Positions 1 through 14,000 of a stretch of 64,000 nucleotides of DNA are shown here, one piece after another (position 1 is the first letter of the stretch; every line of letters begins with the position of its first letter). The translations under genes were made by a program, and so were the position numbers. The stretch spans positions 1,977,988 to 2,041,987 of the forward strand of contig LNGK01000004.1 of NCBI GenBank assembly GCA_001510575.1, in the 5' to 3' direction. The notes under the pieces are model-generated. The model did no database searches, was not told the DNA's origin, and saw nothing but the letters and a program-made list of their open reading frames with translations. The stretch comes from Knoxdaviesia capensis. Its lineage: Eukaryota; Ascomycota; Sordariomycetes; Microascales; Gondwanamycetaceae.

Positions 1-1845
1 GGGGGGGCAGGCCACATCAGAAATGTTGGAGACGATGGTGCCCTTGTTCTCTCCATGTCACAGATCGCCTGGAAGAAACTCGTGCTGAGATAACCAAAGG
101 ATCCAGCATGGCAACTCAAAGCCCCCCGAGATTGCCAGATCCAGAATGGGCATTGATTAAGACCAGAAACTTGTATAGCGTCAAGACCATGCCACTCATT
201 GAGCAACATAAGAAAAGCCAAGAAGGCCTTCAGCCCTTGCGGAGGTCGGGTGGTTGTGGCCATCCAGCGTTCTCGCTGTCACCGAAAAAAAAAAAGGAAA
301 AACCCGCGGCAGGATTGAAAAGATGGAGGGTGGTCAACACGAATCATTGGCCATCACTGATTGGCATTTGACCATCCTGGAAGCCCGTCTGGGGCAAGTT
401 TGGATTTGAGATCATGGAGGGTAATCTTCCGTTCTCTAGACGAAGATCAATGCAGTTACGCTTTATGCCTTCCTTTCAGACGTTGATCAGAGAGACCGGT
501 GGAGTGGGGGGTATCCAGAAAAATAACACAGCTGCAGCTGCAGCCCCATTTCCAGCGGTATATGATATGGCACAGGATATCAGCAATTGGCCGTCGACCT
601 CGGGTCATTTGACCGAATCTAACAGCCCCAACCGAAGATTGGGCCCTTGAACAGGTGATTCCAGAACCCTCTTTGTGCAGAAAAGGACTGTGGGAGTGAT
701 GGCATTACCATGTTGCAGCAAGTTCAAGTTCCTCTCGGCCCGGTGTGGGATTGGCCCTCACGTTACAGTTGGGCCAGGAAATGGGAGCGGAATCAATATG
801 ATTTGGGGAGTCCTATAAGGCGGAGCGGACCGTTGATCAATAAATTTTGGGCATATGTTTATGGGAATCAGAGAGAATCCATATGTCCTGGTAACAGCAC
901 TTCCAGTTGTCATGATAAGCGCCCTCTCGGGTCAATATTGTTTCCGTATACCTCCCAACAACGAACAGCCGAGCACTACCATCTCGTCTAGAAATGGGAA
1001 CTTTGAATATTTCGTATGCATCAATAAGAGATGCAATCTGACAGCAAGTCTATGTCAGTCCCACTAAGAAACGGCCATTCATTGCGGAGGGTGGAAGCCA
1101 GAGCCCTTGTCCGGGGCATAGCTGTTCAGTGTTCAGTTGCATACCAGTATCGAGTCAAGGAATCCTTAGCCGCAGCCGGAGGTGAGAAGTGCCAAGTGGG
1201 ATGTGGGATGTAAACAACAAATTCGCCACGAACAGCGCGGGAGAGAAAAGTGAGAGCTCACAAATTGACGCGGGCACGGGTGGCATGAGCTAGTATTCAA
1301 TGTTGGAGAAGACACATAGCATAGAACAAGCGGTCGCACAATGCTAGCACCCACGAGGACTATGTGGCCATGCAATTATAGACAAGGTGCAGCGGCCAGC
1401 CAAGGCCCAAGGCTCTGGGACTCCATATAGTGCAACTGAGACACGACTCTCCGGAGGAACATGTCTGTAGAGGTGTAGGTGTGGCCATTTCTCTGCTGGG
1501 CTCTGTGCTTAGCCTCAGCCATCTCTATCCGAGACGGGATCTCTTTGGGCTTCCTTGTATGATTTGGAGCAGCATCCCGGTGGGAACATGCCAGAAGCCG
1601 TCATACACCCAATATGGGAGATGGAGGCCTCGGTAACCCGTAACCAGCCGGCCAGTAGGTTCCTCTCGACCCCCATCTCCTCGCTATGTTTGGCCTTGAC
1701 TTTTGCCTCCATTCCAATGGCCCTGGGATTGGCCATATTGTAGTTAGTTCATGCATGGTGCAGCACTGCATGAAAGGATTCGAAAGAGGTAAAAAGCCCC
1801 GGCCGCTCCTTGAATGAACAAGAATGACCTTGAGTCACATATCAC

Positions 1846-1870
1846 ACACACACGCACACAGACACACATG
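1846..1870. repeat. Short CA-rich microsatellite-like tract
   Basis: An imperfect CACA/CGCA/GACA run of about 25 bases in gene-free DNA. Its complement gives a Cys-Val-rich spurious frame. No function is implied. Confidence 0.6.
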
Positions 1871-4050
1871 AACGCGGGTGGATACAACTTGCTTTCGGTG
1901 GGCCATCGTGTTTGTGTCTTTCTCCACACCTCCCTCTCATTCATTGCGTTCACCCTCATGCAAATGCCCTCTGGATGCAAAGCAGGAAGCTGATCACGGA
2001 CTCTCGGCGGGTCAGTTACATAGCAGAATGCTGTGCGACCGGACGTCGAAGTTGCAGTTGGACGGACAGCATTAGGAGCCATCCATACCCGCCCTTTAGG
2101 GCGGTGGAGTGACTGAGAGATAAGGATTCGTGAGAATGCAAGTGGTATCTAACAAGGAGAAGCGCATATTAGCAAATGCTCTGACGGTTTGTATGCAACG
2201 GCATCTTATCTCTGCACCATACGTGCTGTCGCCCCAAAGAGGACACACTTCAGTGACACTGCGTTTGTTCAAGCACGACAGCCACATCAAGTATCAGGCA
2301 ATATTCGGGCATCCCGTCCTTGCCGCTTGATATGGGACCAGTGTTATCTGCATTTTCCCTTCTCGCGGGAAAGAGCACACGCATACATAAATGGCTGAGT
2401 TGATGATATCTTCGGTGAGAGATTATAGAGACACCACGGAGATGAGAAAGGCATATAGGAGAAGCATATCAATCAACAAGGAAGCTCGCCCGTAGTATTC
2501 ACAGTAATAAAACATATTTTGTGTGTCGAATCAGGGCAAGGGCTTTTTCTGTCCCTATGAATGAGGTCTGGCGGGTGCTCAATTCGTAGATGCCGAGTAC
2601 AAAGTCGGTCGCGCCTTACGTTCCAGGAGAAAAGGAAACTGGATGCAGCAGGCGCCGCCCCTTCACACAAATGGCAGGCGGTGGAAAGAGGCGGATCGGC
2701 TCATCCCACATCCGAAAGGAAAGAACGAAAAGAAGAAAATCCACCTTAGGCCAAAACGTTCTAGAACTCGCGGAACAATTTAGCTCTTCAACGGCACTTC
2801 ACTTCTTCCCTGATCGCTGTGGTCGTGGTAGTCAGCAACACAACTTCACCGACGACAATTTATGGCCAGGGAAGAGGGAATATCGGTTGGGCATGTCTGT
2901 CGTGCACGATATGATCACTCTCCGCCTTCCACGACAATTTCACTCAATGTGTGTAGTGAGTAGGCTCGGCTGTTGACCCACACCGATGCTGACTGGCCGT
3001 TCGTCACGGAATGTGTACAGTGCTCTCCCGACATACACGCACTGGAAGTGCCTGGATATCACTAGGGTTCCACAAGAACGCAGCCAGGAGAATTTTCCTT
3101 CGCCTCTTCCCATCGTAGGTTGACACAGTTGAACCAGAGTGGTCACGGTTACGGTACTGCACATGCTCTGGGAACGGATTTGTGGGTTGGGAAGTGTAAC
3201 TTCACGTGGATGGGCAAACCCGACCACTGAAATGAAGGCCGAAAACAGGGTCGGAAAATCTGCAACTCTCCCCCGGACGTTGCATTCCACGGGTTGTCAA
3301 CAGCTCAGAAAAAACCTTTTGGGGCGTGAGAGTGACATACGGATTCAAGCATCCGAGCACACCTCAAGTCTGCATATCCGCAGCCTGCAGCATGTGAGTG
3401 TCCTCAATGGAGTGCTACGTCGGCGGTGTTGCAGGAGAAACAAGCACCCAGAACAGACCCCACCAGATGCTTTCCGACTGTGGTGCTCGTATGTATAGTA
3501 TACGTACAGTTCTATATGCACTGACAGATCACAGTCCAAGTTTCCCAGAAGCTTTCCAGAAGCTCCTGCAAAGAAAGAAGTACAGCCAAGTCTGTTTCGA
3601 AGATATTGGACCAATTTACCAGAATCACCACATCATCAAAAATAGGGGGGATGCAGACCAGAGAGATGGCAGTTGAGCGGTCGGCTGGTAACCCATCGGG
3701 CTGGGAACATCCTTGAACACAGGTTGTCTCGCTAGTCATGCACTCCTCATTCCCCGAGGCCAGGATCGCTGGCCAAAAAAACGCCGCGATCTCTATTTGC
3801 TCTGCCGCCCCACTCCAAGACCTCTGAACGTTGGGACATGTGCAAACGAGAAGATAGCAGAGAGACAAAAAAGTTTTTTTGTTAGAATAGGGCGCTAAAG
3901 CCTGTGGCAGAGCCGAACGAGGTCCTTCAGGGGGATGTCAATCATGTCATCTTCCCAAGTGATCTATGGAAGGATGCTAGAAGTACAGTACATAAATCGG
4001 CATCCATGCAAGACACAGTACAGTACAGTGGCGTTGTTTCGGGTGTCAGG

Positions 4051-4094
4051 CTTTCATCTGTAGGTGAAAGATCCCCCGGAACGGTTTCCGGGGG
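4051..4094. repeat. Two adjacent perfect hairpins
   Basis: The first hairpin has CTTTCA at 4051-4056 pairing with TGAAAG at 4065-4070, extendable by two pairs around a TGTA loop. The second follows after two bases: CCCCCGGAA at 4073-4081 pairs with TTCCGGGGG at 4086-4094 around a 4-base loop. Both stems are visible directly. No run of T follows, and no gene adjoins, so a role as terminator or RNA element is unproven. Confidence 0.6.
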
Positions 4095-7000
4095 CATACT
4101 AAACCGTGATGGCTGATCCAAAAATCAAGCCTTGGAAGCCCAATGAGGACAAGAGGGTCACAAGAGTGGTTTGCGAAAGATTTCCTCTTATTTTTTCTTT
4201 TTTTTATCTCCCTCCGATGTGCGCCCGACAACGTTCCGCGGACTGGGCTCCCCTTCCCCTGCTCAAAAAACTATGAGCAAACTCTCTTCCTTGCCCTGGT
4301 CATGGAGGTATGAACAACGAACCTCCCACGCATAGTAGGCAAATCATCAGCCGGGGCGGCCAAATGAACGAGCATATGCAAACGGGCGGGTGAGGGTGTG
4401 ACTCGGATAGTTGCATGGTGGTACGACTTGAACGGAACGTGGACTTACTACTAAGTTACCATAGGCGAAGGCAGAGATTTCTTGATAACAGAAGTGCTCA
4501 TCCATTCAGAATCATATTGGTGGAGAAACCCACACATTCTCTGCGCCAGTGACCCAGTGGCTGAAGTGATTTGATTGCTACTGTAGTCGGGAGTTCTCAC
4601 ACACATCCGATGGGGAAAGGGGGGGAGCAAGGCACTTTGTTGCGTGCATGAAGAGCAGAAATGTGTGCATACAGTACGTCTTGACCGATAGTGTCATAGT
4701 GTCATGTCGTATGCCGAAGCGCCGGCATAAGTGGGTCGTTCCCGTGCCGGTATTAGTGGGGCCGGTTGACAGGGCCGGTGTGCCCAAAGGACTAAAATCC
4801 CATGCAGCCCCCATCTATGGCCAAGTTAGAGGGATTATAGTAGTATTATGTATGGAGATGGCTGTACAAATGACCACGTCGTTTCCTGTTTGCTTCCAAG
4901 ATAGGTGGAAACTGCGCCCCGCCTTTACCAACTCTGTTGGGCCAGGCTGGCCAGCCTTGAAGCGAAATACAAGCATCACCAGTGTTCATATTCCCTTTTC
5001 TCAAGTACTCACACTCTTGAAGATAGAGACACGTGTACATAGAAGTCATGACGTTGGCTCTTCTAAGAAGAAGATGACAGTCAGATAGCACAAGCAGCGG
5101 TGAGGCCCCAGGCCGGGATGAACCAAGCCAAAGCAAACGGCGGCGTCTAAGTGAATGGACATTACGTCGGTCAACAGACTTTATTTTTTACATTACAAAT
5201 TGATCACATGCCGGCGCAACGTCCCGGATAGATTGCAAGCAGCCCAACTCAGATTCACTCGGCGCCCAACAGAGCGCAAGAAGAACACAAAGCCCACAAT
5301 CCGATGTGACGGCTTCCCCGGTATGGGCACAGGTATTAGTTGTGACAGAGACTCTCAGGGCTGTGAGTGGAGAGGAAAGAGAAAGCGGGGATGGAAAGAT
5401 GTGCGGCCGTTTTGTTTTCTCTGGTTGGCAGATCACCGGGTCACATACATAGGACACAGATGTGCGGGTCTATATGGAAATATGAAATACGGAGTAAGTC
5501 ACCGAGAGCGATTCCCCGAGGGAAAAAACGACCTTCTTTGATGCGACGTATGCGAGAGAACGCAGTCCGGCTGACATGGTCACAAAGAGTGAGGCTGTTA
5601 TGATACTGTGCTGCCGGCGGTTGGAGTCCACGACAGTATTCAAGAAGTCGTAGCACATATGTATTGACACCGGGTATGGTACTCCCGTCTGCCGGCATGC
5701 AAGACACCATCAGTCAGGATTCTCCAGTTTTATGTAGCCATAGGGAGTTCTTCTGCCCCCTCAACATTTTCCACCTGGTTTGTTGCAAGAGGCAAAAAAA
5801 AAAAAAAAAGCACACCATGTTCCGCGGTGGGTGGTAGATGCGGTAGCCAACAAACACCACTCCTCTCTCCGTTTATTTCCTCAAACTTGGCACCACCCAG
5901 GGATCCAGCGAATCGGACGAGCCCCGTTGCTAGTGTGCCACATGTTGGGTTGTAGGGTCAAATGCCCATTGCAACAAAGAGGGAAATTTGGGTTAAAATC
6001 TCTGCGTGCGGGCGTTGTGCCTAAGACGTCATTTTGGAAAGAAAAGAAGGGTTTAGACTTTTGAATATTTTTTTCTTCATTATTATTATTACTTTTTTGG
6101 AAGCAATCAAGGGGTGTGGAGATGGGAAAGCCAGATGATAAGCCCGGGATAAATCAGGACAGGTCAGAGTCACCAGCCACTGAGACACGATTCTCTTTGT
6201 GTGCTCTGTGAGCCCGCGGAACACATTGAACGTTCCCCGAAATTGAAACCCAGATATTATTTTTGGCTTTATCTGGAATGTTCTCCATTCGATTAAATCT
6301 GTCTGATGGTTTGCCCTACAGCAGGCCTTTTTTTCGACCCATCACACCTCTGACTGGGGTCTTTGAATCTAATCGAAGCACACAAGCTTCCATTCCATAA
6401 TCTCTCATGTGAAGAATCACTGGGAATAGGAAAGACGAAAAGAGTGGCAGGGAGCGCAATCCGGATAGTGATCCAACCTTGGGACAACCAATTTGGGAAT
6501 GTGCTTGGATCTCCCACCAAATCGGATCAGACCCAATATTTCCGTTCAGGCTTGTTCCTTGCTGCCAGACATTATAGGCCCCAAAACGCAGGCTCGAGAA
6601 TTTACCAAGGCGTTGATATCGGGAAATTTTGATAACTCACAAGATGTATGAAGCCTCTTCGCAAGTCAGGGGCTACACGTATCAACACAAAGCAAGATCT
6701 TCTGATACCGGCTCTTTTTCTAGCCGCCACACTCAAGACCAAGGCCTTGGCTATCAGCGATATCTTGGCCTACGGACTTCGGATTTGTATATGTGTGAGT
6801 TGTTGTATCAGATCTGTCGGCATACTATCCGTATTTACTGCACATTCAGTACATGCATTCATGCATTCATACACCCGCAAAACTGTCAAATAGTCTATCT
6901 CACCTGATTCATTTTCTGAGACCACAAAAACGCCGGCGGGACGACAGACTGGCTGACTTACTCAGGAAGCTTTTGCCGAAACAATATGACGTTGCCATCA

Positions 7001-8292
7001 CACCGCCCATTCCCAGATTTCTCAGATCCCTGAACTGAGGGGCAAACACGTTCTCTGTGCCCACCGCATCACCAAAGCCAGTCCCAGCCTGTCGTATGTG
7101 CGCTATAACCTAACCCCATCAACCCCACTAGTAGCAGGCGCTCTTAATGCCAGACAGAGCCATAAAATAGAAATCGGTTGATACCAGTATAGCATTAACA
7201 GGATCCTTTGTGGTCACACTGCTCGGGAATCCCCATCGTATCTGCCTCAGCATCCCAATTTGCGGTCTGGGAAGATTTACTACTCTTGATGTGTGTATGC
7301 ACAGACATATATATATCGGCAAACGGAACTAGCTTTACGGGCCTCCGGAGGGTTCCTCTCTACCAAGACGAATAGATTCAATTCAGAGACAACATGTCTC
7401 TGATGAGACACACTACGAAAAGTCGAGAGATTATTCAAGTATCTTAACCTATCACACCCAGCCGTGGGGGCATGTCTCGGATATGGCCTCTGATTTCAGC
7501 CTCTGCGGATGTCGTACCTTTTGACACCGAACCCCGTACAGGAGTCCCGTAGTGACCTACATACTTACTCGTGCATGTGCATGCAATCCAACAGGCAGAT
7601 ATGAAGCGGATGTACACGTTGTTTCTGAACCGTATCCGGCCCAGAAACTTCCAAGTTAATAGTGATCAAAGGTTGAGATCAAAATAAATGTGAACGACAA
7701 AGAGGGGGCGCGTGTTTCTTGGTAATCAAAACGCAAGATGTTCGTGATTCGCGGGGACTTTAGTTTGGGACAGAGGGAAACCCAAAAAGAAGAAGAGGCC
7801 GCCGCCGCGTACGCCGGATGCACTTCCGGACACCAGATCAGGCCAGGTTCAAGGTTGCTGGCAGCACAAGACGAAAAGATCTGGGTGCGCCGATTGCCAC
7901 CAACTGTTCCTATCACATCCGGGTTTGAGTCGAGACGTTTGACTCCCCCTTTCTTCGATACCGTGTGACCCATTCAAGAAAGACCTCCCGTCCAATCCCC
8001 TTCACCCCTCTTCCCTTCCACTCTCCCACCCCTCAAACAGCTCATGGCACAAGCAACGGTAGCGAAACACGCTGCAAGCCGCAAGCCAAAAACGACATCT
8101 CTGCTTCTCTTAGGCATGCCATTAATACACCGACCAACCCGCCCATTAGCCTTTGAACCCTGAACCCTGCTCGGCTGCCCTCAATATTCTGGCGGTGAGA
8201 AAAATTCCCAAGAAAAAATCAACCAGAAGGTGTGATAGGGGAAGGGGAAGACATGGATGCTAGGAAGTGGTCACATTACCTCTACCCTTCTA

Positions 8293-8306
8293 CTACTGTA
8301 CAGTAG
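8293..8306. repeat. 14-base perfect palindrome CTACTGTACAGTAG
   Basis: The sequence equals its own reverse complement and is followed directly by a related AGTACTGTACT word (8307-8317). It is one of the densest sites of the TACTGTAC motif that recurs through the non-coding parts of the window. A binding site for a dimeric protein is one possible reading; no factor is known to me for it. Confidence 0.6.
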
Positions 8307-8452
8307 AGTACTGTACTGCTTGTGGTTTCCGTCACAAACAGGGCCTTGGGTTGTTATGGATCTATCTGTTGTAGGAGTTCGAAGCACGTCCTGTTTCCAA
8401 AGGTTTTTTTAACCGAAAAAAATGTCACCAGATCTTATTAGGTTAATTCCCT

Positions 8453-8478
8453 CTCCCCCCCCCTCCCCCCCCCTTCCC
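8453..8478. repeat. C-rich low-complexity tract
   Basis: Runs of C broken by single T residues. This is low-complexity DNA in gene-free sequence, similar in kind to the poly-C beside the assembly gap at 15597-15622. Confidence 0.7.
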
Positions 8479-10828
8479 CCAACGTCCCGGATTCTCGGGT
8501 TCGTTCCAAAAGCCTCAGGGGTAAAGAGAAATCAAATGTCGTTCCGACCTGCTAGTTTCTCGACCATCATCCACCATGTCTCCTAGTCTGATTCAAGTTG
8601 AACTGGTCGTTCCCAGCCACCGGCCGCCGCCACCAGCCACTACAATGTTTGTCCTCTCCTGTACAGTATTTTACCTATGTACCACTAGTAATGTACTGAG
8701 GAATCGGGACTGAACCTCAATTTCTGCCCAGTTCTGACTGACATAGCTGCTATGCCAGTGTACGCCCCTCGCTATATCTAACTGTGGCATGAACGCAAAC
8801 TCCCCGAACTAGTCGTCCGTTATTTCGCACGCAATTACATCTGCATGACGTACATATGACTGATCAAGGGTTTGTCCAGTCTGGCGGGCCTTTGCTGGCT
8901 GCAATCACAGATTATGTGCATGGTGCATGCAAATTCGTCCGTTCTATCATTTTCGGAGAGGGGTGCTTTCCTCAGCTCTATTAGCTGTGCTGTATTTTTT
9001 CTCTAGGTTGTGAGTGAAATATTCATGCTATTATGAATACAAGATTCGTCCGACGCCCGAACTATCTTTGGTAGTGTATTCAATACACCTACACATAGCT
9101 TCACACACCCGGGCTCCTACAATAAAGCGTGATTTCGGGTTTAGGAGAGTTTGGGATCTACACTTAGTTTCTCTCCTTTCACCATACTCCAGTGAGTATT
9201 GTATAATACTGTACATATACATTTGTTATGTCCCACCCTGTGTGTAGATGCATCCCTGAAACACCAGTCCTCAAGTCCTCTAGGCGGTACCTCCCACCTG
9301 GGATCTTACTTACTATTCATACTCAGGATCACAGGATTATGTCCAGAAGCCCCCTGGGACCTTGTACCGAATAAGCTAAGCATGCAAATCAACCCCTTCG
9401 GAGCACGAACGCAATCAATTTTTTAATGAGCCCCAACCAGCTATATCATAACCGTTTTTACGGCATGGCATGTTTACGTATACAGTACATCCACGTAGCA
9501 GCTACAGGACTCGTACGAGTTGGTACGTCGAAGCTTTTCTCTGTTGACTTCTAAACCACGGCGCCTCTTCCCCCCTGGGTTTTCGGTCTTCAATCAGGCA
9601 TGGAGGAAGATGAATTACGCTATTTATGAACATACCTGTTTGTACACTACAGTACATGCACTCGTACGAGAATGCCTTATGCAGCAGGATGAGGACCAAC
9701 GGGTGAGTAGGACTACGGAGCAAGAGGAGGGCATGGGAGCCCGGTGTCCTGGCTCCAGTAAAATTCTGTCACCTCGTCTCGTCTCCTCTTTTACATTTCC
9801 AGATACCCCCCTTTCCCTTTTCAGACATCACTTCCGAAGCGTCGGGTCCCGCAGTGTTGGTACGTGCATTAGATATTCAGACTCAGTCACCCATTCCCTG
9901 GGTCGACAAGTCCGCTTCCGTTGCGAGCCGTGTTTGTTTGGTTTTTTTTTTTTTTTTCCGTCAGCCCAGGTGACCTCTGGGCGTGTTGCTCGTACCATGG
10001 TCCGGTCGCATCCTCTTCCTTTCAAGCCTTTTGTCGTCGAGTTGTCTGATTCCCACCACACTCTTTTTCTTTTCTTATATGTAGCACCGAGTACTGTGCG
10101 TAACTAACTTCGGCTGTCAATGCACGTACCCTCATCTGGCTCGTACCCGTCTTCACCAAAATTTAGGACATGTCTGCATGCCCATAGAGTATACACATAA
10201 GGATTTAATTGCTACAACAAGCGCAACTGCAAGGAAGGTCATACGCACGAATGCTCAGATACCCTCCGTCACGTGGAGGAACTCTTGTGAGTCCTTCGGG
10301 AAATGCCTGAAGGGCAATTTAGCGTCATAATAAGAGAGCAAGCGAAGGAAAGGGAGTAAATAAACTGGACTAGAGGATTCTCTCAGAGAGCCAAAATATA
10401 TGGAATCAAACAAACCCAGCATGAATTGGTGTGGTGGGGAACAGGCTGGAAAACCGGAACCTCCATCCTCTAGCAACCTTGACCCTGTCGGCTTTGAGGC
10501 TTTCTTTTTCGCCTGCATGTTGTGCTGATGTGCTCCTGAGAAGCTTGCTTGATATAGGTGGGGAGCCCCACCCGGCCAGACGGGATCGCTTGGTGCGTGC
10601 TTTTTTCTTTTTTTTTGCTGGCGCCGATGCCGATGAATGGGATGGGTCCTAAGAAGGCCCGCACGGAAAACGAAAATCTCCCTTCATAATATCAACTGGC
10701 ACTTTTACTCACAGAGAGAGAGATCCAGGTTAACTCAGATTCCATCTTATGAGATGTCGTTAGATTTAACTGTCGTCACCTGATCAAGAAAACTTAGGTT
10801 CATCGCAGCTTCCATTTTTGAATACATG

Positions 10829-10884
10829 GAAGCAGGTTAGAACACAGAAGGCGGGTTAGAACACGGAAGGCGGGTTAGAACACT
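10829..10884. repeat. Tandem repeat, about 19-base unit, three copies
   Basis: Three consecutive units share the core GGTTAGAACAC. The second and third units (10847-10865 and 10866-10884) are identical except at the last base; the first (10829-10846) is one base shorter with a small difference. It lies in gene-free DNA and no function is apparent. Confidence 0.8.
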
Positions 10885-11083
10885 GGCACCAAGTCTAGAA
10901 TGTTCTCTGATGGATAAGTGAATACAGAAAAAAAAGATGTATTTAACGAGTCGCCAGCGCATTATCACCCCTTATCTTCACCGCATCGTTGATGCAGGAG
11001 ATAATCTCTCCCACACGCCACCAGGTACATTGGCCAAACATGTTAATTCAGGCGGTAGTAGGTAGAAGACAATACATCGGTAA

Positions 11084-11097
11084 GTACAGTACTGTAC
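11084..11097. repeat. 14-base perfect palindrome GTACAGTACTGTAC
   Basis: A perfect self-complementary 14-mer made of GTACAGTA and TACTGTAC overlapping by two bases. It is a second palindromic version of the motif family also seen at 8293-8306. Confidence 0.6.
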
Positions 11098-14000
11098 ATA
11101 GGCATTCGATTGAATGCCGATTCGACGGTCTCCGACCCCAACCCGAACCCCAACGACCCTAAACCTAATAGTCACGGAAGGTACAATTCCGTCTCGTGTC
11201 CACGAAATTCCCTGCGACCCGCACACTGGTCCGTTTATATTTATCACTAGGAAAAGCCGGAACTTCTTGGAGGAGAGGCGAATGGAAATAATTCACCAAC
11301 CCACCAGGGAATCCTAGAATATCCCTTACAACCGGTGCTCCGTACCTGTGCTATGCATGTATGCACTTTACCACAAGTTCCATAACATACGAGTACTGAA
11401 CTTAGCTACACGCTCAGACTACCACCTACCGGTTTTCTGGTTCCCTTGTCAGCGATCATCTTTTGCTTGCACCGAAAAGGGGGGCCAGGAATATATGAGT
11501 GGCAAAAATTTGTCGATGCGGAAGCCTTCCCCGGAACATGACTTTCGTACCTAGAGGAGCGGATCCCCTTTCTTTGTGTGTCTCCCCTAATCCCCTAAAC
11601 TAGCCCAATAGTTAGGCATGCTATAACTTGTTCTTCTGTTTGGGATTGGGCTATATTCCTTTTATTCCCTCCCCCACCCTTTTTTTTGGGCCGGTTTGTT
11701 TTCTCCTTAAAGCTTCCTTCTTCGGGCTCCAACTCTGGCCCGCCCTACTAGTTTGCTCCGGTACCACCAGACCAAGTGCTTGTCTAACCCAGAGGTGGGC
11801 CGATCAGGTTCCTCACATTTCAATCTCCGAGCCTCGTTCTCACCGCCAGATTGAACCAAAGAGCGGAGTCTGTTCTCAGTTGCCGCCCGCAGAAGAAAGA
11901 AGAAAAAGGAAAGCAAAATCCGGGCCCCGGACCACGCTTGATGGGCCGGCCAATAGCTCGTCCTTAGCGGTCATAGGAACAAAAATTTGCGGTGTGTAAA
12001 TCAGCCGGGCCATGGCCAGCCGAATCACAAACGCGAGGCATCAGACACCGAAAGATGAGGTTGCAACAGGAGAGGAGGTCTGCCCGACCACACACACATC
12101 AGTTGGCACAGTCGGAATCCCGCATTAAATATTGAATTGTTGAACACCATGATAGCGAGTCAGCGATATGCTAGTACAGCAACGGATACAATGTCGTATA
12201 TGTGAGATATCATCTTCGGTTTCTCAGGGTCATTATATATACAGGAAGCTAGGTGGAAGTTGGAGATGATCTATTTCTCTATTGGGCGGCAATGGGCATT
12301 GGGAGACCTGGAAAGGAAAGATGATGAAATCACCGGCCGGGATGGGACCAAAAAGAAAAAAAAAAGGTTGCACGTTTGATTGATATGATTACTATAGGGT
12401 GCGCGAATCATATTGATTAACATGTAACCTAAGAAGGCAGATAACTGGAGACGGAACCAGATGAGTGCACCAGATGGAGCCCCAGCCGTCCAACAGCTGT
12501 AATGTCGAACTTAACTGGGACCAACCCAGTCGCGGGGATCCAGTCTGATTTGGTCACAAGATGAGAGGTTTTATCTTGGTATCTTGTTCTCTCGTTATTC
12601 AGTCCTGGCCATTGCAAAGCTTTACCAAGTAAGCGCCATTGCCACTTCATGTAGCCAAAGGTGGGCGGGTGGAGGACTGTGTAATATTATCTTAGGATTC
12701 CGTATGCAAGAGGGATATAGTTCAAGCTGCACGGTTTTGGCGGAAGACGTTTTAGTTGCATCGTGGCATTTCTTACCTCAAAATACTTAACCTGCATTTG
12801 TGAGAGGTCCCACAGTAATATTTTTCGTAGCACTGGATCGGGCTCTCGCACAACCAACAGCATTAGTGGGAATGAGCTATGGCTAGTAGTGGGACTGAAC
12901 GTTACCACCTGTGGAAGTTAGCTCTACAGGAACTGGCAAAAGGACTGGTATGACAATCCCGAAGAGGGCGAGGCCGACGTGTAGTCTGACTTCCCTTGCT
13001 CTCCTCATTCCCAGGTTAGCTGAAATGAGAGGTGAGCGTCTACGAATCACACAAACTTTCAGGTCTCTATGGAGGAAAAAAAAAATACAATCCAAACAGG
13101 TGCCCGCAGAACTGACGGATGTCGGCTTTGGCGGCTGTTCGCTCAGTGCAAACGCACACTTACACGCTCTCCCGAGTCGGTGCTAGTTGCGCGGTGTGCC
13201 TTATCGTACATCCATAGTGACATGTAGAACTGTCACCTCCAGAACGGTACTAGGTTTGCAAACTTGGTCTAAAAATAATAAGCCAGGCTCGGCCCAATTG
13301 GATGAGCAGCAGACAGCAGCTGTGGCTACGACATGATAGAAGGATAGAGTAACATTTGAAGCATCGTGGCAAGGCTATTGCCAAAAAGAGGGTCGCGCTA
13401 CTGCAGATTTAGAGGTCCCCTTTCACTTTTTCCTATGCCGAGTTGCAATTAAATAATTGTATTTTTTTTGGGGGTCTAGGGCTTGCTCCGTTATTCTGCC
13501 TATGTGCTTCTCTACTGTATACTCTGTGCTCATGCTCTTTCTCGGCCGACATGATGGAGCACCTTTTACAGTTGCAACGCCTCACGAGCTATGTACAGTA
13601 CCTATTTGTCCCCGTGTGCAACGCGGCTTTTGTGTCAAAGCTTGGCTTGAAAGCTTTCGAATTACATGCGTGGCCGACACAACCAACAACAAGCGGACGA
13701 TGAAGTATGGTTGGGGCACCATGGAGACATCCCGGATGGAAATGCCGTCGTTGTTCCTTCTTAGAGTATTGGGATTTACAAAGTGCGGGCGGCTCCAGAT
13801 TTGGGACATCCCAACCGGCGGACGGGGACGGCGTGGCCAGATAGTGCGGAAGGGACTTGCTAGACAAGAAGGAAAACGAATGATCCACCGAAGACGGTCC
13901 CTTGTCATAACGTAACCATTTAGCTGGCCTGAGCTATCATATGCACCTAAGTGTGGCCTCTTTTGGAAGGATTTCGATCCTTCCACCACTACCACCGACG

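Noticed and set aside
9520..10107. 195-codon open frame on the + strand
   Set aside because: Mixed composition with poly-Phe from a T run, no family motif, no codon bias, and overlapped by frames on the other strand.
13457..13915. 152-codon frame and opposing 149-codon frame at 13582-14031
   Set aside because: Both are open by chance in GC-balanced DNA. Neither has recognisable domains or splice extensions.
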